From positions 54,531 through 118,530 of the forward strand of contig DDTF01000045.1 in assembly GCA_002345965.1 (NCBI GenBank): 64,000 nucleotides of DNA, in the 5' to 3' direction. The notes beneath the pieces are model-generated. The model saw nothing but the letters and a program-made list of their open reading frames with translations, was not told the origin of the DNA and did no database searches. Position 1 is the first letter of the stretch. Each line of letters starts with the position of its first letter. Below are positions 1 through 8,262 of the stretch, in pieces. The translations under genes were made by a program, and so were the position numbers. Source of the DNA: Flammeovirgaceae bacterium UBA2371 (lineage in GTDB: Bacteria; Bacteroidota; Bacteroidia; Cytophagales; Cyclobacteriaceae).

Positions 1-500
1 CGCTCTCCCAACCACATACAGAACATGGTTCCGGAAACCAGAATAATGATTGAAGAAACCATCCAGAACATACCTGGATTAGTAAGCGCCTCATCATTAA
101 TGGTTGTTCTTAAATAACCATAAGACTGAGCCGCTGTAATGGCAATTGTCAATACACGTGTAAACTGATTTAATTTCTTTCTGCCACTATCACCCTCCTT
201 TTGCATTTTAGTGAAGTGCGGTACTGCAACTGTAAGCAACTGCACCACAATAGATGCAGAGATATACGGCATAATACCCAATGCAAAAATGGATGCACGG
301 CTGAATGAACCACCCAAGAAGGTGTTCAATAGATCGAAGATACCACCTTGATTACCTGCCAGCAGATTTGGATCAACACCAGGCAGCACCACATACGAAC
401 CCAACCTGAAAATAATCAGGAAGCCAATCGTATTCAGGATGCGGACACGGAGATCCTCAATCGAAAAAATATTCTTTATGGTGGTGAAGAACTTCTTCAT
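1..500 (-). CDS. secY: Protein translocase subunit SecY (N-terminal part)
   Basis: Channel subunit of the Sec translocon in the inner membrane. Only the first ~166 codons are present; the gene runs off the left edge. It starts MKKFFTTIKNIFSIEDLRVR, the usual cytoplasmic N-terminus, followed by a first membrane segment (about residues 20-38), a plug region with PGVDPN and the stretch GIMPYISASI. The ATG lies 2 bases after the rplO stop, the classical spc-cluster junction, so it is probably transcribed with the ribosomal genes. Identification is firm; the rest of the gene cannot be assessed. Confidence 0.95.
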   Translation of the reverse strand, partial: MKKFFTTIKNIFSIEDLRVRILNTIGFLIIFRLGSYVVLPGVDPNLLAGNQGGIFDLLNTFLGGSFSRASIFALGIMPYISASIVVQLLTVAVPHFTKMQKEGDSGRKKLNQFTRVLTIAITAAQSYGYLRTTINDEALTNPGMFWMVSSIIILVSGTMFCMWLGE

Positions 501-502
501 CG

Positions 503-946
503 TTACACTTTAGTCGCTTTTCCACCTGCTGCTTCAATCGCCTTAATAGCGGTTGCTGAAAAAGCATGTGCTTCAACATTAACTTTTGATTTCAATTCGC
601 CTCTTCCCAAAACTTTCACCTTATCATTCTTACCTACAACACCGTTGTCGATAAGCAATTGAAGATTGATGTCAGCAGCTTTGGTCTTTTCAGCAAGCCC
701 GTCCAATGCGTCAAGATTTACACATTTGAAATAGACTTTATTGTTGTTGGTGAATCCAAACTTGGGAACACGTCTTTGAAGTGGCATTTGACCACCTTCA
801 AATCCAATCTTTCTGCTATAACCAGAGCGAGATTTGGCACCTTTATGTCCACGACCAGCCGTGGTACCGCCAGAGCCTTGTCCTCTACCTAAACGCTTAT
901 TCGTTTTGGTTGATCCTTCTGCGGGTTTTAATTCGTGTAGCTTCAT
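503..946 (-). CDS. rplO: 50S ribosomal protein L15
   Basis: Large-subunit protein that binds 23S rRNA late in assembly. The 147 residues match the usual bacterial length. The N-terminus is the basic glycine-rich extension of L15 with GRGQGSGGT near residues 20-28 and the conserved GFEGGQMPLQRR segment; the C-terminus has the AIEAAGG motif. It sits between rpmD and secY with almost no spacing, the canonical order rpmD-rplO-secY. Confidence 0.97.
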   Translation of the reverse strand: MKLHELKPAEGSTKTNKRLGRGQGSGGTTAGRGHKGAKSRSGYSRKIGFEGGQMPLQRRVPKFGFTNNNKVYFKCVNLDALDGLAEKTKAADINLQLLIDNGVVGKNDKVKVLGRGELKSKVNVEAHAFSATAIKAIEAAGGKATKV

Positions 947-947
947 T

Positions 948-1127
948 TTATAAATCGGTTACGCTAACCAAATGACTCACTTTCTTTACCATGCCTTCAA
1001 TCTGTGGCGTGTACTCCACCTCTACCGATTGATTCAATTTGCCAAGACCCAGCGACTTGATAGTCAACTGTTGTGTCTCAGGCCTTTTGATCATGCTTTT
1101 CTTTTGAGTAATTCTAACTTTAGCCAT
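948..1127 (-). CDS. rpmD: 50S ribosomal protein L30
   Basis: Small large-subunit protein of 59 residues. Translating the minus strand between rplO and rpsE gives MAKVRITQKKSMIKRPETQQ at the start and ends in SVTDL. The pattern KVRITQKKS...I.R...Q..T..SLGL.K.N..V.....P...GM...V.HLV is that of bacterial L30. The ATG is at 1127 and the stop is one base from the rplO start codon. It is short and easily missed, but position and sequence agree. Confidence 0.93.
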   Translation of the reverse strand: MAKVRITQKKSMIKRPETQQLTIKSLGLGKLNQSVEVEYTPQIEGMVKKVSHLVSVTDL

Positions 1128-1132
1128 ATCTC

Positions 1133-1651
1133 TTATCCGTTGAAAACCTTTGATAAGGTAATTCCTCTATTTCTTGCAATCGTGTGTGCATCTCTCATTC
1201 CTGTCAACGCTTTGAAGGTAGCCTTCACCACGTTATGAGGATTGGAAGATCCTTTAGACTTTGCCAATACATTGTGAACACCGGCACTCTCTAAAACGGC
1301 ACGCATCGCACCACCTGCGATAACACCTGTACCGGCAGAAGCTGGTTTCAACAACACAAAACCTCCACCGAATTTACCAATCGACTCATGGGGAACGGTA
1401 CCTTTGATAATGGGTACTTTCACCAGGTGCTTCTTGGCATCATCGATACCTTTGGTGATCGCGTCCGTAACCTCATTGGCTTTACCCAATCCGTAGCCTA
1501 CTACACCGTTTCCATCTCCTACTACTACAATGGCTGAAAAGCTGAATCTTCTTCCACCTTTCACCACTTTGGCTACACGCTGAATCGCTACGACCTTTTC
1601 TTTCAGATCGATTTCACTTGCCTTTACCGTGCTGACGTTGCTTTGTGTCAT
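1133..1651 (-). CDS. rpsE: 30S ribosomal protein S5
   Basis: Small-subunit protein important for decoding accuracy. Length 172. It has the double-stranded RNA-binding-like N-terminal fold with GRRFSFSAIVVVGD (about residues 33-46) and GYGLGKANEV, and the C-terminal domain with GTGVIAGGAMRAVLE and KSKGSSNPHNVVKAT. It lies between rplR (gap 4 bases) and rpmD (gap 5 bases), in the conserved spc order. Confidence 0.97.
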   Translation of the reverse strand: MTQSNVSTVKASEIDLKEKVVAIQRVAKVVKGGRRFSFSAIVVVGDGNGVVGYGLGKANEVTDAITKGIDDAKKHLVKVPIIKGTVPHESIGKFGGGFVLLKPASAGTGVIAGGAMRAVLESAGVHNVLAKSKGSSNPHNVVKATFKALTGMRDAHTIARNRGITLSKVFNG

Positions 1652-1655
1652 TCAA

Positions 1656-2012
1656 TTAAAATTTTAAACCTCCTTCTCTGGCACCTTCTGCCAAAGCTTT
1701 GATGTTACCGTGATACAAAGAACCGTTGCGATCAAAAACGATGGCCTCAATGCCTGAAGCAATAGCCTTTTCAGCCACCTTCTTGCCTACGCTTTTAGAA
1801 ATCGTCAAATTCACTCCGCCTTTTTTATCTAGCTCAACGGATGATGATGCTGCAAGGGTTACTCCTTTTGAGTCGTCTATTACTTGTGCATAGATCACTT
1901 TATTGCTTCTAAAAACGGAAAGACGTGGTCTTTCTGAGGTACCCTTCACCTTTTTGCGGATACCCATTTTTAATCTTTTCCTTCTATCTGCTTTTGACTT
2001 TACGTTCGCCAT
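1656..2012 (-). CDS. rplR: 50S ribosomal protein L18
   Basis: 5S rRNA-binding protein of the central protuberance, working with L5. 118 residues, normal length. RPRLSVFRSNKVIYAQVIDD is the conserved core and the C-terminus ends LAEGAREGGLKF as in bacterial L18. Flanked by rplF and rpsE with short gaps. Confidence 0.97.
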   Translation of the reverse strand: MANVKSKADRRKRLKMGIRKKVKGTSERPRLSVFRSNKVIYAQVIDDSKGVTLAASSSVELDKKGGVNLTISKSVGKKVAEKAIASGIEAIVFDRNGSLYHGNIKALAEGAREGGLKF

Positions 2013-2020
2013 GTTCTTTA

Positions 2021-2578
2021 TTATTTAGAAGCAGCCTTACCAGCTTTTCTGCGTACAAACTCACCAGTGAAACGAATACCTTTTCCTTTGTAAGGCTCCA
2101 CTTTGCGGAGAGATTTAATTTTGGCCGCTACGTGACCGATTAACTGCTTGTCTATTCCTTCCAAAATGATTGTTGGATTAGTTCCCTTCTCCGTTACGGC
2201 TTGCACCTTCAATTCTGAGGGCACCGCAAAAAAGATATTGTGAGAATAACCAACACTCAATTCAAGTACATTGCCTTGTGCCGTGGCCTTGAAACCAACA
2301 CCCACCAACTCCAGTTGATGACGGTACCCGGTATTTACTCCGGTCACCATGTTGGCAATCAATGAACGGTAAAGACCATGCATTGCTTTATGTCTTTTTT
2401 GTTCTGATGGGCGCATTACCGTCACCTCATCATTTTCCTGCTTTATTGTAAAGTCAGGATCTATTGTCTGATGCAGCTCCCCTTTAGGACCTTTTACAGA
2501 TACCTTGTGATCACCTTCATTGAATGTGATGGTCACACCTTTTGGAACTTGTACGGGATTTCTACCTATTCGTGACAT
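2021..2578 (-). CDS. rplF: 50S ribosomal protein L6
   Basis: Large-subunit protein near the GTPase-associated centre. I start at the ATG at 2578 (MSRIGRNPVQVPKGV), the standard L6 N-terminus, giving 185 residues; the frame extends 9 codons further but that part overlaps rpsH. Two tandem L6 folds are visible, the second carrying the conserved VEPYKGKGIRFTGEFVRRK near the C-terminus. It lies between rpsH and rplR. Confidence 0.96.
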   Translation of the reverse strand: MSRIGRNPVQVPKGVTITFNEGDHKVSVKGPKGELHQTIDPDFTIKQENDEVTVMRPSEQKRHKAMHGLYRSLIANMVTGVNTGYRHQLELVGVGFKATAQGNVLELSVGYSHNIFFAVPSELKVQAVTEKGTNPTIILEGIDKQLIGHVAAKIKSLRKVEPYKGKGIRFTGEFVRRKAGKAASK

Positions 2579-2589
2579 CTTAATCTCTA

Positions 2590-2994
2590 TTAATGAACGT
2601 AACACAATACTTCACCACCCACATTCATTGCCTTGGCTTCCTTATCGGTAATTACACCTTTGGAAGTTGAAAGAATAGCTACTCCCAAGCCATTTAGCAC
2701 TTTGGGTAATTTGCTAGCCTCTTTGTACTGGCGCAAACCAGGCGAACTCACTCGCTGCAGGTTTGAAATCGCAGATTCCTTGGTTTCAGGATTGTATTTC
2801 AATGCGATCCTGATCAATCCCTGCTTGTTGTCGGTTTCTTCGAACTTGTAGTTCAAAATGTAACCTTTATCGAAAAGTACCTTCGTAATCTCCTTTTTGA
2901 GGTTAGATGAGGGCACTTCAACCACGCGATGGCGCGCCTTAATGGCGTTTCTCAACCTGGTTAAATAATCTGCTATCGGATCTGTTATATTCAT
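2590..2994 (-). CDS. rpsH: 30S ribosomal protein S8
   Basis: Binds the central domain of 16S rRNA and in many bacteria represses its own operon. 134 residues. N-terminus DPIADYLTRLRNAIKA and C-terminus ILSTSKGVITDKEAKAMNVGG are typical. It follows rpsN by an 85-base gap that contains a promoter, so rpsH and the genes after it can probably be transcribed separately from the upstream genes. Confidence 0.97.
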   Translation of the reverse strand: MNITDPIADYLTRLRNAIKARHRVVEVPSSNLKKEITKVLFDKGYILNYKFEETDNKQGLIRIALKYNPETKESAISNLQRVSSPGLRQYKEASKLPKVLNGLGVAILSTSKGVITDKEAKAMNVGGEVLCYVH

Positions 2995-3034
2995 ATTCCA
3001 TTTAAAAAAGCAAACCCGCCAAAAAACGGGGCTG

Positions 3035-3065
3035 CAAAGTTATTGAATCCTTTCCTTTATTCAAA
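3035..3065 (-). promoter_or_regulatory. Internal promoter before rpsH
   Basis: On the minus strand, TTTG (3065-3062), a 19-base spacer and TAACTTTG (3042-3035) match the Bacteroidota -33/-7 promoter consensus exactly. The next bases are CAGCCC, nearly the same start region as at the rplC and rpsL promoters. It sits in the only sizeable gap of the ribosomal cluster, about 40 bases before the rpsH ATG. Function is inferred from the match. Confidence 0.75.
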
Positions 3066-3079
3066 AGCCAGCGGGCAAC

Positions 3080-3349
3080 TTACCAGCTCGCTTTTGTTAC
3101 TCCTGGGATAAGGCCATCTGAGGCCATTTGACGAAATTGATTTCGGCAAATGCCGAATTTTCGCATATATCCTCTTGGTCTTCCTGTTAATTTGCAACGA
3201 TTACGTAAGCGAACCCTGGAAGAACTTCTTGGAAGTTTATCCAAACCATCCCAATCTCCGGCTTCTTTTAACGCTTTACGCTTCTCTGCATAGCGTTTCA
3301 CAAGGGCTTCTTTCTTTCTATCGCGTGCTATTATGGATAATTTTGCCAT
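3080..3349 (-). CDS. rpsN: 30S ribosomal protein S14
   Basis: Small-subunit head protein. 89 residues, the long form without the zinc ribbon: the C-terminal region CKLTGRPRGYMRKFGICR has only isolated cysteines rather than paired CxxC. Ends IPGVTKASW as is usual. Six bases separate it from the rplE stop-start region and an 85-base gap follows before rpsH. Confidence 0.96.
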   Translation of the reverse strand: MAKLSIIARDRKKEALVKRYAEKRKALKEAGDWDGLDKLPRSSSRVRLRNRCKLTGRPRGYMRKFGICRNQFRQMASDGLIPGVTKASW

Positions 3350-3355
3350 GTGTTC

Positions 3356-3910
3356 TTAGTTATTTTTGTTTACAAAAGGCATCCCAAATGCCTTTAACAA
3401 TGCAAAGCTCTCTTCGTCCGTCTTGGCGGTAGTCACAAAAGTGATATCCATTCCATTGATCTTCGTTACTTTATCGATGGAGATCTCAGGGAAGATGATC
3501 TGTTCTTTTACACCCAAGGTATAGTTACCACGGCCGTCAAATCCTTTGTCGCTCACGCCTTTGAAGTCACGTACACGTGGAAGTGCCACATTCATGATAC
3601 GGTCCATGAATTCGAACATGCGATCACCACGCAAAGTCACCTTTGCACCGATGGGCATATCCTCACGCAACTTAAAGTTGGAGATTGCTTTCTTAGAGCG
3701 GGTTGCTACAGCTTTTTGACCGGTAATGGTAGTTAATTCCTCCACTCCAATGTCAACCAGCTTTTTGTCAGCCACCGCAGCTCCAATACCCTTGTTGATA
3801 CAAATTTTTGTCATCTTGGGTACTTCCATGATGGACTTATACTGAAACTTGTCCTTCAAAGAAGGTACAATTTCATTCAAGTATTTTTCTTTTAATCGGG
3901 GCGTTGCCAT
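3356..3910 (-). CDS. rplE: 50S ribosomal protein L5
   Basis: 5S rRNA-binding protein contacting the P-site tRNA. 184 residues, usual length. Conserved segments include the N-terminal NKGIGAAVADKK, the TGQKAVATRSKKAISNFKLR block and the C-terminal DITFVTTAKTDEE. The start codon shares one base with the rplX stop codon, suggesting translational coupling. Confidence 0.97.
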   Translation of the reverse strand: MATPRLKEKYLNEIVPSLKDKFQYKSIMEVPKMTKICINKGIGAAVADKKLVDIGVEELTTITGQKAVATRSKKAISNFKLREDMPIGAKVTLRGDRMFEFMDRIMNVALPRVRDFKGVSDKGFDGRGNYTLGVKEQIIFPEISIDKVTKINGMDITFVTTAKTDEESFALLKAFGMPFVNKNN

Positions 3911-4251
3911 TACTTAATAAATTCTCCTGTTTTCTTAGAATACCTTTGAAGTTTGCCTTTCTCATTCAGCTTTCTGCCTATACGGGTAGTTTTACCATCC
4001 GCTGGATTTACCAAAGCCAGGTTGCTGACGTGAATCGCTGCTTCTGTTTTTTTAATTCCTCCTTCTGGCTTACCAGCTGAAGGTTTTTCATGCTTGGTCA
4101 CCATGTTGATACCTTCAACAATAGCGCGCTGCTTCTCAAGGAACAACTCAAGTACAGTTCCTTGTTTTCCTTTATCGTTTCCAGCCAACACTTTTACAGT
4201 GTCTCCTTTGCGGATGTGCATTTTAGGCTGTGAATTGTATTTCCTTTCCAT
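3910..4251 (-). CDS. rplX: 50S ribosomal protein L24
   Basis: Assembly-initiator protein binding 23S rRNA. 113 residues. A KOW motif, KGDTVKVLAGNDKGKQG, lies near residues 15-31, and GINMVTKHEKPS follows. The ten residues before MHIRKGD are consistent with Bacteroidota L24. Two bases separate its start from the rplN stop and it overlaps rplE by one base. Confidence 0.96.
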   Translation of the reverse strand: MERKYNSQPKMHIRKGDTVKVLAGNDKGKQGTVLELFLEKQRAIVEGINMVTKHEKPSAGKPEGGIKKTEAAIHVSNLALVNPADGKTTRIGRKLNEKGKLQRYSKKTGEFIK

Positions 4252-4253
4252 AA

Positions 4254-4622
4254 TTAAAGTACTTCAGGGGCCAATGAAACAATCTTCATAAACTGTTTTT
4301 CTCTTAGCTCGCGCGCCACAGGTCCGAAGATACGGGTACCTCTAGGCTCGTTTTGCGCATTCAGAAGTACAGCTGCATTTTCTTCAAATCGAATGTATGA
4401 ACCGTCTTTCCTTCTGATTTCTTTTTTAGTTCTCACTACCACGGCTTTAGAAACAGTTCCTTTCTTTACCTGGCTTGAGGGCAACGCTGATTTTACAGTC
4501 ACTACAATGGTATCTCCCACTGAGGCGTAGCGTCTTTTGGTTCCTCCCAATACATGAACACAGAGAACCTCTTTTGCTCCGCTGTTATCAGCTACCTTTA
4601 ATCTTGATTCGGTCTGTATCAT
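4254..4622 (-). CDS. rplN: 50S ribosomal protein L14
   Basis: Large-subunit protein at the subunit interface. 122 residues exactly as in most bacteria. MIQTESRLKVADNSGAKE at the start and IFGPVARELREKQFMKI near the end are diagnostic. One base separates it from rpsQ. Confidence 0.98.
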   Translation of the reverse strand: MIQTESRLKVADNSGAKEVLCVHVLGGTKRRYASVGDTIVVTVKSALPSSQVKKGTVSKAVVVRTKKEIRRKDGSYIRFEENAAVLLNAQNEPRGTRIFGPVARELREKQFMKIVSLAPEVL

Positions 4623-4623
4623 G

Positions 4624-4878
4624 TTATTTAGCTTTTTCTACAATTTCTACTAATCTCCACCTTTTGTTTTTGCTCAAAGGGCGTGTCTCGCTGATGCGCA
4701 CAGTATCTCCAATTCCGGCCTCTTGCTTTTCATCATGCGCCATCAATTTGGTGGTTTTTTGCATGAACTTACCGTAGATAGGGTGTTTCACCTTACGATT
4801 TACGGCAATGGTTATGGTCTTATCCATCTTGTTGCTGGTGACCGTACCTACTTTTTCTTTTCTCTGATTCCTTTCCAT
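4624..4878 (-). CDS. rpsQ: 30S ribosomal protein S17
   Basis: Primary 16S rRNA-binding protein with an OB fold. 84 residues. GTVTSNKMDKTI and HPIYGKFMQKTTKLMAHDE followed by GDTVRISETRPLSK are the family signature. It lies between rpmC (gap 6) and rplN (gap 1). Confidence 0.97.
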   Translation of the reverse strand: MERNQRKEKVGTVTSNKMDKTITIAVNRKVKHPIYGKFMQKTTKLMAHDEKQEAGIGDTVRISETRPLSKNKRWRLVEIVEKAK

Positions 4879-4884
4879 TGGAAA

Positions 4885-5079
4885 TTACTTTTGAAGTTCT
4901 TTAGCTCTCAATTCAGTCTTAAGGCGAGCAATTAGTCTTCTGGTTTCTTTAATCTTTAGTGGGTTTTCGATTGCCGAAATCTGATGGGCAAATTTCAATT
5001 TGCGCAACGTTTCCTGCTCGCTCCCGATTTTCTCCTGAAGCTCGTCTACACTGTATGCTTTAATCTCTGCGTTTTTCAT
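4885..5079 (-). CDS. rpmC: 50S ribosomal protein L29
   Basis: Two-helix protein at the polypeptide exit tunnel, near the docking site of trigger factor. 64 residues. KFAHQISAIENPLKIKETRR is the conserved second-helix block. Position between rplP and rpsQ is canonical. Confidence 0.96.
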   Translation of the reverse strand: MKNAEIKAYSVDELQEKIGSEQETLRKLKFAHQISAIENPLKIKETRRLIARLKTELRAKELQK

Positions 5080-5083
5080 TGCT

Positions 5084-5518
5084 TTACTTACTTACCGCTG
5101 TTTCTACGTAGTCTCTGCGAACACTTAGTTTTGTTTTGATAGGAAGTTTACCTTCCGCCAATCGCAACGCTTCTTTTGCAGTGGCCAAATCCACACCTCC
5201 TGCTTCGATCAGGATGGTACCTGGCTTAATCACAGCCACCCAATACTCCGGAGCTCCTTTACCCTTACCCATCCTTACCTCGGCAGGCTTCTTGGTAATT
5301 GGCTTGTCAGGGAAAATACGAATCCACACCTGTCCTTCACGCTTCATGGCGCGGGTTACAGCAATCCTTGCTGCCTCCAACTGACGAGCTGTTATCCAAC
5401 CACCTTCCAGTGCTTTTAGTCCAAATGATCCGAATGCAATAGAATGGCCACGAGTTGCCAATCCTTTCACACGGCCTTTGTGCATTTTTCTATACTTGGT
5501 ACGCTTCGGCTGTAACAT
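5084..5518 (-). CDS. rplP: 50S ribosomal protein L16
   Basis: Large-subunit protein contacting the A-site tRNA and 5S rRNA. 144 residues. Starts MLQPKRTKYRKMHKGR and contains WITARQLEAARIAVTR and RMGKGKGAPEYWVA, all characteristic. It lies between rpsC and rpmC. Confidence 0.98.
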   Translation of the reverse strand: MLQPKRTKYRKMHKGRVKGLATRGHSIAFGSFGLKALEGGWITARQLEAARIAVTRAMKREGQVWIRIFPDKPITKKPAEVRMGKGKGAPEYWVAVIKPGTILIEAGGVDLATAKEALRLAEGKLPIKTKLSVRRDYVETAVSK

Positions 5519-5540
5519 GTTTGCTACCTGTTAAAAATTC

Positions 5541-6329
5541 TTAATTATTTTTTCTTCTTCTGTCTCCGCCTCTTTCTCCTCCGCGGTCAGGTCTGTCGCC
5601 ACGGCCACGGCCGCCTCCAGCTCTTCTTCTGTCAGGAGCACCTCCTGGCTTATTCTCTCCGGCTGCGTTGCTTACCATACCCACATTAGGCGACAAGTCA
5701 CGCTTTCCAAAAATCTCTCCTTTAAACACCCACACCTTAATTCCAATCTTTCCGTAAACGGTCTGTGCTTCTGAAACCGCATAGTCGATATCTGCACGAA
5801 GAGTGTGCAAAGGAATTCTTCCTTCCTTGTACTGTTCTGTACGCGCCATCTCAGCACCACCCAAACGACCAGATAATTTCACTTTTATACCTTCAGATCC
5901 TACGCGCATAGCAGAAGCAATGGCTTGCTTCATAGCTCTACGGAATGCGATCCTAGCCTCCAATTGCTGAGCGATAGACTCACCCACCAATTTGGCATCC
6001 AACTCAGGACGTTTGATCTCAAAAATGTTGATCTGAACGTCTTTGTTAGTCAATTTTTTTAATTCTTCCTTGATCTTGTCAACTTCTGTACCCCCTTTAC
6101 CAATTACAACGCCAGGACGGGCAGTGTGAATGGTCAACGTGATGCGCTTCAAAGTACGCTCAATCACCACTTTAGAGATACCTCCTTTAGGAATACGAGC
6201 ACTTACATATTTGCGGATTTTCTGATCTTCAACCAGCTTATCGGCAAAAGTATTGCCACCGTACCAGCTTGAATCCCATCCGCGGATAACTCCAAGTCTA
6301 AAACCTACCGGATTAACTTTCTGTCCCAT
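5541..6329 (-). CDS. rpsC: 30S ribosomal protein S3, with Arg/Gly-rich tail
   Basis: Small-subunit head protein at the mRNA entry channel. 262 residues, longer than the ~210-235 common elsewhere. The N-terminal KH domain shows the GKGG loop in VVIGKGGTEVDKIK (about residues 75-88), and the C-terminal S3 domain contains GRLGGAEMART. The last ~35 residues are an extension very rich in Arg, Gly and Asp (GGGRGRGDRPDRGGERGG). The start overlaps the rplV stop by one base. Confidence 0.97.
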   Translation of the reverse strand: MGQKVNPVGFRLGVIRGWDSSWYGGNTFADKLVEDQKIRKYVSARIPKGGISKVVIERTLKRITLTIHTARPGVVIGKGGTEVDKIKEELKKLTNKDVQINIFEIKRPELDAKLVGESIAQQLEARIAFRRAMKQAIASAMRVGSEGIKVKLSGRLGGAEMARTEQYKEGRIPLHTLRADIDYAVSEAQTVYGKIGIKVWVFKGEIFGKRDLSPNVGMVSNAAGENKPGGAPDRRRAGGGRGRGDRPDRGGERGGDRRRKNN

Positions 6330-6844
6330 TATTCCTTTGTTTCTTTTTCAGTTGCCTTTTTCTTAGTTGCCTTCTTTGCAGGCTTTTCAGCTTTTTTAGC
6401 TGCTGGTTTTTCTACAGCAGGTGTCATGCTGTCCACCACCAGTGTTACGTGGTTTGATCTTTTTCTGATTCGGTGAGCACGACCTTGGGGGGCTGGTCTC
6501 AAACGCTTCAGTTGGCGACCACCGTCCACAAATATTTCCTTTACAATCAAGTCAGCTTCCTCCAGCTTTTTATCTGAGTTTTTGATTGACCAATTGCTGA
6601 TAGCAGACAACAACAACTTCTCTAATTTCTGAGAAGAGTACTTTGCCTCGTACTTCAACATATTGAGTGCCTGGTTTACCCGCACACCTCTAATCATATC
6701 TGCAACCAACCTCATCTTTCTGGGTGAGCTAGGTACATCTTTTAAGTATGCAGTAGCAGGACCTGTCTTAGCGGCTTCCTTGATAGCCTCTAGTTTGGCT
6801 CTCTTTACTACTGATCTTTTTGTCTTTTTTACTGTTTCTTCCAT
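6329..6844 (-). CDS. rplV: 50S ribosomal protein L22, with Lys/Ala-rich tail
   Basis: Lines the nascent-chain exit tunnel. 171 residues against ~110-135 usually: both ends are extended. The core has LKDVPSSPRKMRLVADMIRG and the C-terminal loop ending RPAPQGRAHRIRKRSNHVT, typical of L22. After that comes a ~35-residue tail of Lys, Ala and Glu (KPAKKATKKKATEKETKE), likely disordered. It follows rpsS by 20 bases. Confidence 0.96.
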   Translation of the reverse strand: MEETVKKTKRSVVKRAKLEAIKEAAKTGPATAYLKDVPSSPRKMRLVADMIRGVRVNQALNMLKYEAKYSSQKLEKLLLSAISNWSIKNSDKKLEEADLIVKEIFVDGGRQLKRLRPAPQGRAHRIRKRSNHVTLVVDSMTPAVEKPAAKKAEKPAKKATKKKATEKETKE

Positions 6845-6864
6845 GACAGAGCGATTAATGCTTA

Positions 6865-7134
6865 TTAATCTTTTCTATTTCCTGAATGTCCTTTAAATAC
6901 TCTCGTTGGTGAAAATTCACCCAACTTATGCCCTACCATGTTCTCGGTTACATACACAGGTATAAACTTATTCCCATTATGTACGGCAAGCGTATGTCCA
7001 ATTAAATCCGGTGTAATTGTTGATCTTCTTGACCAGGTTTTGATCACTGATTTTTTTCCAGACTGTTCCATCGCCTCTACTTTTTTCAAGAGACGCAAAT
7101 CTAGATATGGACCTTTTTTTATTGACCTTCCCAT
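6865..7134 (-). CDS. rpsS: 30S ribosomal protein S19
   Basis: Head protein contacting tRNA. 89 residues. MGRSIKKGPYLD at the start and VTENMVGHKLGEFSPTR.F.GH near the end are diagnostic. Its start overlaps the rplB stop by one base. Confidence 0.98.
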   Translation of the reverse strand: MGRSIKKGPYLDLRLLKKVEAMEQSGKKSVIKTWSRRSTITPDLIGHTLAVHNGNKFIPVYVTENMVGHKLGEFSPTRVFKGHSGNRKD

Positions 7135-7958
7135 TATTTCTTCCTTCTTACAATGATTAGACGATCTGAATACTTCTTAGGTGAGCGGGTTTTCTTACCC
7201 TTAGAAATCAATCCTTTACGTGATCTTGGATGACCTCCTGATGCTCTACCTTCACCACCACCCATAGGGTGATCAACAGGGTTCATGGCGACACCACGTG
7301 TACGAGGACGAATACCTCTCCAACGGTTACGACCAGCTTTACCCTGGCTTTCGTTCATATGGTCAGGGTTGGAAACTGCTCCAACAGTGGCCATACAGTT
7401 TACCATCACATTTCTCATCTCACCTGACGGCATCTTCAAAGTTGCGTAAGCACCTTCTCTAGCCACCAGCTGAACAAAAACACCTGCACTTCTTGCGATG
7501 GATGCTCCTTTACCCGGCTTCAATTCCACATTGTGTACAATAGTACCCACAGGAATTTTAGACAATGGCAGTGCGTTTCCTACTTCTGGAGGAACTGACT
7601 CTCCTGACACAACAGTCTGCCCTACTACAAGCCCTTGAGGAGCTAGAATGTAGGTCTTAAAACCATCTGCGTAGTATAATTTGGCTATACGAGCAGAACG
7701 AGTGGGATCGTACTCGATAGACTTTACGGTTGCAGGAATATCAAATTTATTTCTCTTGAAGTCGATCAAACGAAGTTTCTGCTTATGACCTCCACCGATA
7801 TAGCGCATGGTCATGCGGCCTTTGTTGTTTCTACCTCCACTCTTGTTTATCGAGGTAACCAATGATTTCTCAGGACGACTCTCTGTGATATCGTCAAAGG
7901 TGGGCGCCATGCGGTGCCTACTTCCTGCAGTCATTGGTTTAATTTTTCTTATCGCCAT
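7134..7958 (-). CDS. rplB: 50S ribosomal protein L2
   Basis: Essential for subunit association and peptidyl transfer. 274 residues, normal. The GRNNKGRMTMRYIGGGHKQ block near residues 41-59 and NPVDHPMGGGEGR near residue 225, including the conserved His, are present. It lies between rplW (gap 12) and rpsS (1-base overlap). Confidence 0.98.
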   Translation of the reverse strand: MAIRKIKPMTAGSRHRMAPTFDDITESRPEKSLVTSINKSGGRNNKGRMTMRYIGGGHKQKLRLIDFKRNKFDIPATVKSIEYDPTRSARIAKLYYADGFKTYILAPQGLVVGQTVVSGESVPPEVGNALPLSKIPVGTIVHNVELKPGKGASIARSAGVFVQLVAREGAYATLKMPSGEMRNVMVNCMATVGAVSNPDHMNESQGKAGRNRWRGIRPRTRGVAMNPVDHPMGGGEGRASGGHPRSRKGLISKGKKTRSPKKYSDRLIIVRRKK

Positions 7959-7970
7959 CGCTAGTCGTTA

Positions 7971-8258
7971 TTAAACGTTGCTATAAAAATCAATTACTTC
8001 TCCTTCAGCCACGGTTACAATTGCTTTTTTGTAACTCGGCTTACGTCCTGAAAGCACACCTGCTTTAGTGTAACGGGATTTAAACTTCCCCATCACATTG
8101 ATGGTGTTCACCTTTTCTACGTTTACACTATACATTTTTTCCACTGCCTTCTTGATCTCCACTTTGTTGGCTTCACTGTCCACCAGGAAACCATACTTGC
8201 CTTTTTCGTTCAGGGCAGAGATTTTTTCAGTAACCAGGGGTTTTATTAAGATGCTCAT
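7971..8258 (-). CDS. rplW: 50S ribosomal protein L23
   Basis: Exit-tunnel protein and docking site for trigger factor and SRP. 95 residues. IKPLVTEKISALNEKGKYGF at the start and KMYSVNVEKVNTINV in the middle are typical. It lies between rplD (gap 4) and rplB. Confidence 0.97.
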   Translation of the reverse strand: MSILIKPLVTEKISALNEKGKYGFLVDSEANKVEIKKAVEKMYSVNVEKVNTINVMGKFKSRYTKAGVLSGRKPSYKKAIVTVAEGEVIDFYSNV

Positions 8259-8262
8259 TGGT

